Below are positions 44,400 through 52,708 of a stretch of 64,000 bases of DNA, piece after piece. Below the pieces are notes generated by a model that saw only the letters and a list, made by a program, of their open reading frames with translations, was not told the DNA's origin and made no database searches. The first letter of the stretch is position 1, and every line of letters starts with the position of its first letter. Made by a program: the position numbers and the translations under genes. The stretch is from Prorocentrum cordatum (Eukaryota; Sar; Dinophyceae; Prorocentrales; Prorocentraceae). The DNA lies in contig CAUYUJ010000203.1 in assembly GCA_963575745.1 (NCBI GenBank), positions 587,499 to 651,498 on the forward strand, read 5' to 3'.

Positions 44400-44580
44400 A
44401 AACATTACTGTGCAATCGCGAGCTGCAGTGGCACGATGCTCGGCTCAAGTTTTCTGTCACATATGTGTTTTAGCACGCTCGAGTCGAGCAGCATCGTTGT
44501 CACTACATCTCGTGATTGCACACGGTCACACTTGAGCCGAGCACCGTTGCCACTGCAGCTCGTGTTTGCACACAGCGATC
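44400..44580. mobile_element. Inverted-repeat element upstream of the carrier gene
   Basis: GAGCTGCAGTGGCACGATGC / TCGGCTCAAG at 44420-44449 is mirrored by CTTGAGCCGAGCACCGTTGC / CACTGCAGCTC at 44531-44561. A third, partial copy (GAGCAGCATCGTTGTCACTA) lies between. The arms are about 31 bases with few mismatches. Confidence 0.75.
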
Positions 44581-44730
44581 GTTTTTGTTATATCACAGTG
44601 GAGTTGTGTCTTGTCTCCTTTATACACATATATGTATAGACATAAGTAAGCTATACAAGTAATCACACTTGAGCGGGGCGAGCAGCCCAGGGGCGGGCGC
44701 CAGACTCAGAACTCCCAGGGCTCGCCAGGA

Positions 44731-44878
44731 TAAGACGAGGCCAGGGCGAGGACAGACTCGGGCGAGGGTACGCATCCAAACTCTCTGAGGTCCCGCGGCC
44801 CTGAAGGATGTCTCGGGCACCGCGGCCTTCTCACAGCGACCCAGAGAACTCTGGAACGGATTTGTCCTCGTCCGAGCC
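44731..44878. mobile_element. TIR element, family D
   Basis: AAGACGAGGCCAGGGCGAGG and GAACGGATTTGTCCTCGTCC are the ends; TCTGAGGTCCCGCGGCCCTG and GGGCACCGCGGCCTTCTCAC are the interior. Confidence 0.8.
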
Positions 44879-44879
44879 C

Positions 44880-46130
44880 TGTCCGATAGGATTTGGCTAC
44901 GCCCCCACGAAAAAACGATCGAGGCCTTCCCAGTGTTTCGCGGCAGGGGGGAACTTGGACGAAAAACAAGGAATACTCAAGAAATGCCCCAAAAATGCCC
45001 AAGCACTCCAAGACTAACCCCCAGATTGCTTTCTTAGTATTTTTGGCCATCCCCCCTGTAGAGGGACGGGCCCGACTTAAGAGCAGCGCGCAGAGCAGCA
45101 CGCCGATCGCTGCCCCGCGGCGGCGTGCCCCCGTCGTGGACACGGTCTCCCCACCCACCGCTCGGCGGGCCTGCCCTCCGCCGAGCGCGCGCGCGCGCGC
45201 GCCGCCCTGCCGACCGGGATTCGACCCGGCTGCCCCCGTGGCCGGCCTCCTCCCCTCGGCCACACGTAGAAAGACCCAGACCTGATCGCGTCGTAACAAA
45301 AATCAGGGCGGGCGGTTTCTGGCTAAGATCGGCCCTGGGGGGCCCTCGCCGGGCCTCGGCACCGTCCAAACACGGCTCGGGATGAAGAACCGGTCCTGGG
45401 GAAAGGGTCGGGACTTCCAGGGGCGCCGTCCTAAAAAAATCAGGACGAGGCATGCCTGGGTAAAGACAAACCCTCCAACGGAGGGAGCGCTGGTGCGGGC
45501 CCGCCGGACAGCCCCCTGGACAGCCCGGGCGACCCACGCTGCTTCACGACGGCAGGACCGCCGCACCCTGGGCCCCGGACAACCCCTGTATGGACAACGC
45601 AGCGGGGATCCGGACACGCCCGCGCCCCCGGACAACCCCGTTGGACGAGCCTCCCCGGGATTGTCCTTCCATAAGGTAAATACCCCCGCCAGCCAGCGAT
45701 TCTCTGGAGTGGATGGGGGGCGGGGGTCAGGACTCGAACTTCGTCACGTGCTCCACAAATTCCGAACCAGACCCCTTCCGCCCATCGAGCTGCCAAAATC
45801 GTTGATCGGCGAGCGTAGGGTTCGGATTTCGCCTCCGACTGAGGGCGGCCATGAGACGCTACGAATTCGACCATAGATCACTTGTTGCCGAGCCGCCATC
45901 GGCGGTAATCGGCAACCTTTCGGCGGTAAACGGCGGTCTTTGGTGGCAATCGCCTGTCATTAGCGTTCCTTGGCGGTCTTCCGCGCGAAAGCTGGATGAT
46001 CAAATCTAACACAAGGGTGCATGATCAAACACCTCACCGGAGATCCCGGCGCTGCAGTCTTGCCACACTCAGCGGTTTCGCCGTTTCGGGCTCGAAATAC
46101 GCGGCAGGAAGATTGGGTGTATAAGACGAA
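44880..46130. other. Gene-free stretch with family C copy and CCGGACAAC repeats
   Basis: A family C-like segment lies at 45298-45460. Units of CCGGACAGCCCC/CCGGACAACCCC recur at 45508-45645. CGGCGGT(A/C)(A/T) repeats lie at 45898-45975. A minus-strand signal-like segment (AAIGVLLCALLLSRA, near 45090) is not supported as an exon. Confidence 0.45.
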
Positions 46131-46288
46131 ACCAGGACGAGGATAAAATCGGGTGAGGATAAATCATGAATTTCTGAGATCTGGAGGTTCTGAAAGATGT
46201 ATCGGGCGCCGCGGCCTTCTCAGAGCGTTCCGGAACGCTCTCAGAGCGTTCTGGCACGCTCTAGAACGGACTCATCCTCCTTCTAGCC
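46131..46288. mobile_element. TIR element, family D
   Basis: ATAAGACGAAACCAGGACGA ... AACGGACTCATCCTCCTTCT, with a doubled CAGAGCGTTC(C/T)GG(A/C)ACGCTCT palindrome at the centre. Confidence 0.8.
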
Positions 46289-46651
46289 CCGCCCGAGTAT
46301 AGGCTCTGGCTTGTTTTCTCGCGATATTGCGATTCTTCGCAACGCCAGATGTCTGCCTATATATAGAGAACCGAGCTCTCTCTATATATGTATATGTATG
46401 TATATATATATATGTATGCGCGGCGGCACCCTATCGGGCAATACGCGCGGTTGTCGTGCGCTCCCGAGAAATGCACGATCAACGACGGTGGTAGATGCGG
46501 CCTGCTGCAATGGCAACGGATGGGCTATAATTTTTTCTCGGTGGCGGATTCTCTCTGCAGGCGCTCTCAAGCACTTCTGACTGGGAAACGGGATAACGAC
46601 AGCAGGGCAGGCAATGCCTCGACGCACGTGCGCGGACGAAGGAAGACAAAC

Positions 46652-47941
46652 TCAGGCCCGCACGAAGGACAGCCTGGGCGCTTTCTTGCGCACGCGGCGC
46701 AAATTGCTGGCGGGCTCGTCGTGCTTCAAAGACACAACTTCTCCTCGCTTCCGTTTCTTACCTGCTGCGTTGCCGTTTGGATCCCTGTCCTTGCCGCCCG
46801 TATTGCCCGTGATATACGTCTGGGCAACTTGCACCATCTTGCACGATGTCTGCTGGGCAGATGTCGCGCCGAAATGCTGAGTGTAGGTGACAGATCCGTC
46901 AGTGTAGTGGATGGACAGCGGGAGCATCTCATTCACCGCAGCAGCCAGGTCGTGGACCGTGGAACGCTTTCGCGCGCTAGTGGCAGCTCGGTTCCCGGCG
47001 GGGTACGCGTTGATCCATTCTTAGAATATTTCTCCATTCGTTCCCAAGAGAATGTGGTCGTCGAGTGCTTGCATATCGAGGGCGAATTTAAAAACTGACG
47101 CCCGTTTCGCCTTGCATGCTTGCTCGTGCAGTAAGAACAAGTATTCCATCGAATGACTGAACACAAGCTTACCTTTTGTCTTGTTGATGCCCATGAGAGC
47201 CTTTGCGAGATCAGCCACCGAAGTTGCATTCAGAATCGGGTCGAGGGTCTTTTCAGGACATTCCCAGCATGGAACAAGGATCGAATCAACTAGATCTCCG
47301 ATTCTCCAAAGTTTCTGCTCTGTGGTGGCGCAACATCTCGCGGCGACTGAATTATCTCGCAACCCAAGGTACAACGATTTTCCTAATACAACGCCCCTGT
47401 AGAGCAGCGGCAAGCATTCTCCGTCGAACAAAAGGAATGCAGGATTCGCAACCAAGTATGTCAGAAAACGATCTGCCCTGACCGACAAAACCACTAAAAG
47501 TGTAAGAAGCAACGCGCGCGCATACTTCTGATCGAAAATATAAGTTGCTGATTCTGTGGTCATTGCCCTTGTAGCGTGTGGGATATACCAATTGCGCAAC
47601 TTTTGGAAAAAAGGGTCAGCTAGCAGAATGTCATTGGAATCCCCATCCTTCCACACTGGATGCAAGCGCAACAAATCCATCACCTTGGATATACTGTTTC
47701 GGTCATCGTTGTTGTAGGGGTTGACAGCAGTAACAATGCGGAAATACAGCGGCAGTGTGAACGAAAATGTCGCCACTCCTGGCTTGTATGCAAAGCGATC
47801 GATAATCTTTCGCCCAGTGCACCTTTTGACGACATACACTGCCATGAGCGTGGCGAACACTCGGAGCGGTGACCATGTATCAAAATTGAGATGGCGAAGT
47901 AGCAATTGAAATCCCATCAGCCCTCTGGGCGTCGTTGGCAA
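46652..47941 (-). pseudogene. Unknown ORF interrupted by a single in-frame stop
   Basis: The minus-strand frame from 47941 runs 306 residues to ...LLGTNGEIF, then TAA (47023-47021), and continues in the same frame (EWINAYPAGNRAATS ... VNEMLPLSIHYTDGSVTYTQ) to 46652, about 123 more residues ending in a Lys/Arg-rich tail (GKKRKRG). Composition is balanced and protein-like on both sides, unlike the surrounding repeats. The first part has hydrophobic segments (ALLLTLLVVLSV) and Cys-rich VPCWECPEKT. I do not recognise the family. The stop suggests decay, though sequencing error or readthrough cannot be excluded. Confidence 0.6.
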
Positions 47942-48125
47942 AGGGCGTTTCCTCTTCCGCCCCTCCTTCTTCCCTTTCGGGGAGGGGCATCCGTCCCCCT
48001 ACTCCTTCCCACTGACCTGAACAGGAGCGTTCGCGAGCGGTCAGAGTGTCCAAGATCGACCCCTGGGAGAGCTAAAATTCGACAGGCCTCACGAGGATCG
48101 CGGCCCCAAGGAAGGCGTTGCTAAT

Positions 48126-49083
48126 TTAAGCCCCCCGTTCTGTGATCGATGTCCTCCAAGAGGGTTTCAACAGACGTCTTGGACTCTCCTCTTGGCCTGC
48201 GCGCGAGCGGGCGGAACGCCGGCCGCCTGCCCGCAAGGCCCAAGAGTCCGCCAAAACGTTCCAATATACCTCCAAGAAGCCACAAGGGAGGAGGAAGAAG
48301 CGGGAGAAGAGGAAGAGGAGGAGGAAGGGAAGGGAAGGAGGAGGAGGAAGAGGAGGAGGAGAAGAGGGAGGAGGAAAAGGAGGAGAGGGAGAAGGAGGAG
48401 GAGGAGAGGAAAAGGACGACAAGGCGGTGGAGTAGGAGGAAAAGGGGGAGGAGAACAGCTGCCGATCATCGGCGTTCTTCGTTCGAGCGCCTGGTGTTGG
48501 ATGGGCTGGTGGGGTTGCGCGAAGCGTCAAGAATATGATATACACACCGTTCGCATCATTCAATACGCCATTGAACGTCATATTTAGCAGCCGCTTTGTA
48601 GCTACACCAACTGCGTCTGTTCGTTCGCTGGGGGTTCCATCCCGCAACAATTGAAGAAAGTCTTTCTTATGTTCTGGCATTGTTCTGAAGCTGCGCTCGG
48701 TACAACAGCAACGTGGGACAATATTACTAATGAGCCCAAGTTGCTCGGACGATACACGAATCGAAGATAACAAATAATCAGCTGCATCACTACGACTAGG
48801 AAAATAACATGTGTGACAAGGGATTTGGCAAACACGCTGAACAAGTACTCAAACGCCCACTGGGGCATCCAAGGAAGCTCAAACTTTGTTTACGAGAGTT
48901 CCAAGACGAAACTCGGAGCTCGAAGACGATCGGAGAAAGCGACAACAATACATCAAGATTAGCCCAAGGTAGCACGTGAAAATACACTGTCGCCGATGAG
49001 ACTTTCAAGAGTATCCCAGTTAAATCGAAGACGCCGGTGACCCACAACCCTGGCAAAGTGTCGGCCGAGGCAAAATGCCACAA
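48126..49083 (-). pseudogene. Decayed 5' part of the unknown ORF (possible)
   Basis: Protein-like segments occur on the minus strand in different frames: WHFASADTLPGLWVTGVFDL (from 49083), a hydrophobic segment (from 48868), and SSEQLGLISNIVPRCC ... MPEHKKDFLQLLRDGTPSER ... LNDANGVY (48770-48540). A (GGA)n run (48290-48460) then separates them from the ORF at 47941. They may be one gene broken by frameshifts and a microsatellite, or exons of one gene. Function unknown. Confidence 0.35.
48285..48465. repeat. (GGA)n microsatellite
   Basis: GGA/GAA purine run. Confidence 0.95.
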
Positions 49084-49349
49084 GCTCTCCTCCTCATTCT
49101 ACTCGGTCGGGGCTCAATCAACCCAACTGGCGCTGCGGTGATGGTTGTGGTTCCGATCAGGTGCACCAGTTACTCAGAGAAGGCAACGTGAGATAACGGC
49201 GGTGAGACAATGATGCCCGAACTCGGTTCAAAATCGGTTCCCGGACCCCTCCCAGGGTTCAAACGCATCCGTTTTCCGAGCCACGTTCAGACGCGACGAG
49301 GGTCCTCGAAGGCCGAAAAAGCAACCCTCGTGTCACCCTGCCTCCTCTG

Positions 49350-49496
49350 AGTTATGCGGGTGAGTTCAATCCAACGCCGCTTCTCACCCTGGATCTGCAC
49401 ATTTCGAGGATTTCTCTGGGAACAGCTTTTCGTCCTGAATCGGTTTTTATGCTTCCGAGGCCTGGTGAAGGCCTCCAGTAGGAGGAGGAGGAGGAG

Positions 49497-49531
<35 letters not shown>

Positions 49532-49800
49532 GGAGGAGGCAAGGCAAGCAATCCACGGAAGGAGGGTCCAGCGCACACTGCCGAGGGAGCGACGGACCCG
49601 TTTGGGCACGACGGCCCAAAGAGGCCCATAGTGGTGCAGGAGGAGGAGGAGGACGACGAGGAGGGCGAGGAGGAGGACGAAAGTAAAGAACCCAACTCTT
49701 GCCGCTCCAATTTGTTTGGAACGTCGGCTCTCTGGGGAGGCGGGTGGAATCAATCCAGCGCCGTTTCTCACCCTAGACCTGTTTACGAAGGTCCCTCTTC
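49350..49800. repeat. ~40-bp direct repeats around (GGA)n
   Basis: TCAATCCAACGCCGCTTCTC at 49367 recurs as TCAATCCAGCGCCGTTTCTC at 49748, each followed by ACCCT(G/A)GA. A GGA run (49478-49540) lies between. Confidence 0.65.
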
Positions 49801-49955
49801 CATCCTCCTCCTCCTCCTCCTCCTCATCCTCTTCCTCCTCCTCCTCCTCCTCCTCCTCCTTCTCCTCCTCCTCCTCCTCCTCTTCCTCCTTCTCCTCCTC
49901 CTCCTTCTCCTCCTCCTGCTCCTCCTCCTCATGCTCCTGCTCCTCCTATTCGGCC
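49798..49955. repeat. (CTC)n microsatellite
   Basis: CTC run. Confidence 0.95.
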
Positions 49956-50331
49956 CTCCTTCGCATCTTGTTTTTACATAGGATTCGGAAACAATCCCGG
50001 GAGATGTTTTTATCATATCTGCTTCTTCCATCTGAATGTGCTTGATTCTTCCAAAATTCGGTTCCCGGTGCAACGTTGGCCTTGTTTTCGGGCTTCCGCT
50101 TGGTCCGAATCCTTCCGCATATCGTGTTTTTACACATAAGATTGGAAAAGCATGCGGGAACGTTTTTTTCAATTGTGTTTTTCCCACTGGGGCATGCATT
50201 TTGGAAACATTGAAGGCCGTTTTGCGCCATTTTGTTTGCATTTTTGCAATTATCAGAAGCTGTTTGGGGCGTCTGCGAATGTGCCTTGGACCGCAGTTGG
50301 CCATCCAGGACCCGTGCGGAGGATGGGGCTG

Positions 50332-50368
50332 GAACCACATTTAGAATATTAGTCTAAATGTGGTTCCC
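50332..50368. other. Perfect 15-bp hairpin
   Basis: GGAACCACATTTAGA is followed, after seven bases (ATATTAG), by its exact reverse complement TCTAAATGTGGTTCC. It could be a transposon end, since it lies about 490 bases downstream (in gene sense) of the ISXO2 transposase ORF, or a transcript hairpin. Confidence 0.7.
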
Positions 50369-50479
50369 GCCTCGGCCCCGGCGCCATTTTCCCCCCCTGA
50401 CCCCCCCCTCCCCGGGGCCTCTTTAGGAGCTTTCTCAAGGATATCTTAACTGGTCCGGGGATGCTCACATACTTCAATC

Positions 50480-50715
50480 AGTCATTTTGCTGGCTCAAAA
50501 TAATCAATGCTTCGATGGCCGCGTGCTGTTGCGTTTAACTGTATACGCAAAAGCGTTAAAACACTCGAGTGATCATAAATTTATGTTAGCTCACATCAAG
50601 CAGTGTTCCGATGATCGCAAACTGTGGCGTTCAACTGTATACGGCACAGCGTTAAAGCGCTCGACAGATTGGCTCCTGCATGAGCCAACAGCGACGCAGC
50701 AACATCTAGCGATTA
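50480..50715. repeat. Diverged ~92-bp tandem duplication
   Basis: CTCAAAATAATCAATGCTTCG / GTTTAACTGTATACGCAAAAGC is repeated as CTCACATCAAGCAGTGTTCCG / GTTCAACTGTATACGGCACAGC. It lies 3' of the transposase ORF. GGCTCCTGCA(T/C)GAGCCAACAG recurs at 50670 and 50796. Confidence 0.7.
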
Positions 50716-50859
50716 AGCGATCACGTGAGGAGTGTCTCAGGCCTATCTGAGTGCGAAGGTCTGCACGCGCACTAGCATTGAACAAATCTGGCCGCTCGGC
50801 TCCTGCACGAGCCAACAGCTCGAATGATGATGAGACAAGAGATGCGCGGCCGACAGTTG

Positions 50860-52116
50860 TCATTTGAGCAGCAAAGACATTGCCTCCCAAGGGTCCATGC
50901 CTCTCGTCCAATATTCGTACTGTGCAGACTTGACTGCCACCGTAAAGGCGCGCGAGCCTGGTTTCATACATTGATTCTTGTGAATGCGAGACTTCAGGAA
51001 TCTCCAGCAGCTATCAACTGTCTGAGTTCCAGACTTGCGCCAAAATCGTTTGCCATCGACGCTGTGCTGCACAGTGCCCACGTATTTAGGCTTCGTCCAC
51101 GTGAACCGCTTAGTCTTGTTGTTAAAAACTCGTTTCTTCTGGTGTACGACTTGGTCCCGCACCGTTCCCGGAATATTGGTTTCACGGTATGCTCGTGCTG
51201 AATCTGTGTGTATAACGACACATCGGTTCTGCAAGTGCTTCTTTGCTATGCATTTCCACTGGTCCTTCGTGATCGGTCCTGGACCTGGCGATCTCGCCAG
51301 GGTGGGCGTGTTTTTCGAACGAATGAGCATGAGAGAACCTGGGTGACCACGGCGCAGAATACCGATCCAGTTCTCCCATGCGAGGCAGTGGTCAGACGCG
51401 CTGCGTGGAGGTCGGAGTAGCATCTTGCCGAAAGAGGCCTCGTCTACTTCGATGTCGTGCCACTTCGCTGCTGGCACTCTTTTGTCACTGCCAAAAGTCA
51501 TGGTCTTCTCCTTCCGCTGCACGTACAACTTACGAGCATTCTGTAGTAACCCGTGCGTGTGTATGACAGACCTGCGCGCATGCCCCGTCAAATGGATGGT
51601 GCTAGTCACTGAGTTCGTCGTGGACAGGCACAGTAAGTTCGTGAGCTGCTGCTGGAGAGGAGCTGAACGTCGCCCATGGTGTAAAAGCGGACATTGCCCC
51701 CATGGGAACTCACGGTGCTGGCATTTATAAGACGAGCAGCGGTGGAACGGCTTACTCCCATCAGATCGAAATTGCTTGGCACCCAGATATCCATTCTTAC
51801 ACACTGGACAGCGTTCCCCATGCAAATCTTTCGCGAAATCAACCTTGAGCATGAAATTCCAAATCTCTGCTTCCGTCATGCGAGCCAGGTCAACCAAATT
51901 CTTACTGACTTTTCGATCGCGTGGATCTCCTTTGATCTCCGCGGCCGCGGACTGCGTGTAAGTGGCGCGCGCTCGAGCACTCTGCCGCGAGCGCGGTTGC
52001 GCCGCAGGCTTTTTGATGAGCTTCAAAGTCTTCATGACGCTGCGACCATTGCGAAGTCTACCGCGTTTCGGCACAAATTTGCCCATCTCAAAGAACGGGT
52101 ATCTCTTCTTGAGCAA
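50860..52116 (-). CDS. ISXO2-like (IS1595/Merlin-type) DDE transposase
   Basis: A single uninterrupted 418-residue ORF. Residues 1-60 are basic. An N-terminal zinc-ribbon-like segment has CPVC (103-106) and HRCSSYKC (126-132). The DDE core is visible: EVDEASFGK (Asp225), VVIHTDSARAY (Asp305) and TQTVDSCWRFLKSRI (Asp368 where the family usually has Glu). These are hallmarks of ISXO2/IS1595-related transposases, which in eukaryotes include Merlin. The enzyme would cut and paste its element using a two-metal RNase H-like site. The full-length ORF suggests recent activity or domestication. No clear TIRs were found around it; candidates are the hairpin at 50332 and the tandem repeat at 50480. Confidence 0.8.
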   Translation of the reverse strand: MLKKRYPFFEMGKFVPKRGRLRNGRSVMKTLKLIKKPAAQPRSRQSARARATYTQSAAAEIKGDPRDRKVSKNLVDLARMTEAEIWNFMLKVDFAKDLHGERCPVCKNGYLGAKQFRSDGSKPFHRCSSYKCQHREFPWGQCPLLHHGRRSAPLQQQLTNLLCLSTTNSVTSTIHLTGHARRSVIHTHGLLQNARKLYVQRKEKTMTFGSDKRVPAAKWHDIEVDEASFGKMLLRPPRSASDHCLAWENWIGILRRGHPGSLMLIRSKNTPTLARSPGPGPITKDQWKCIAKKHLQNRCVVIHTDSARAYRETNIPGTVRDQVVHQKKRVFNNKTKRFTWTKPKYVGTVQHSVDGKRFWRKSGTQTVDSCWRFLKSRIHKNQCMKPGSRAFTVAVKSAQYEYWTRGMDPWEAMSLLLK

Positions 52117-52708
52117 AAATACCTACGGATATCAACCCAGCAACGTCGATGCATGAGACTGGCCAACAAAAGTGCGACCCAAAGACACATGCAACGTGTA
52201 TTTTCACATCCACTCCTTCACGCAATCCAAACGAGGCCGCAAGGGCGGGGCGCGCCCCCCGCGCGCTGCGCACGGGCGAAGGGGCCTGCACAGAAGAGCG
52301 CCCGCGCTGCAGCGGCCATGGCTGCGCCCAGAAGTGACGGATGAAACGCGGCGCGCCGCTGCCGCGACAATCGGACCCATGATGGATTGCACGTCGTCGC
52401 AGCGGAAAGCGCAGCGAAGTCTTCAAATGAAATGCGCCGCGCCCCGTTCAGCGGGCATTTCCCCTGCCAAAGACTGCACGCTCAATCAATTTTGGCCACT
52501 ACCATGCGAACTGACTTTCAACAAAGAAGACGAAACAAGCCGCGCCGACCCTCCTCTGCCTCGGGCGCGTGCTCGGCGCCCTGCACGCGCGCCACGAGCC
52601 TGCGCAGCAACGGAAACTCACATCAGCACAGCATCGGCGCCCATTCTGCACTCGACGCCAAACTACCGCATCTGCGAAACGGGCAATCGCGCAAAAAAAA
52701 TATCGCGG
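52117..52708. other. Intergenic stretch between two minus-strand ORFs
   Basis: GC-rich, with GCGCCGC-type strings. Plus-strand frames here are antisense artefacts. No promoter is recognised. Confidence 0.4.

Noticed and set aside
45060-45165. Signal-peptide-like minus-strand segment as first exon of the carrier
   Set aside because: The exon at 44226-44103 joins the second exon in phase with a matching GGCCTCGG repeat at both intron ends, so this segment is not needed.
45185-45275. tRNA-like sequence on the minus strand (GGTCGAATCCCGG, TGGCCGAGGGGAGG)
   Set aside because: An A-box-like and a B-box-like string are present, but only about 15 bases separate them, too few for an anticodon arm. 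At most a tRNA-derived fragment.
45700-45830. Second tRNA-like sequence on the minus strand (AGTTCGAGTCCTGAC)
   Set aside because: The B-box is good, but the anticodon stem does not pair and no consistent acceptor stem could be drawn.
50476-50500. Second possible relict spliced leader (CATTTTGCTGGCTCAAAA)
   Set aside because: It needs a 3-base insertion and lacks the 5' part and the final G; the match is not convincing.
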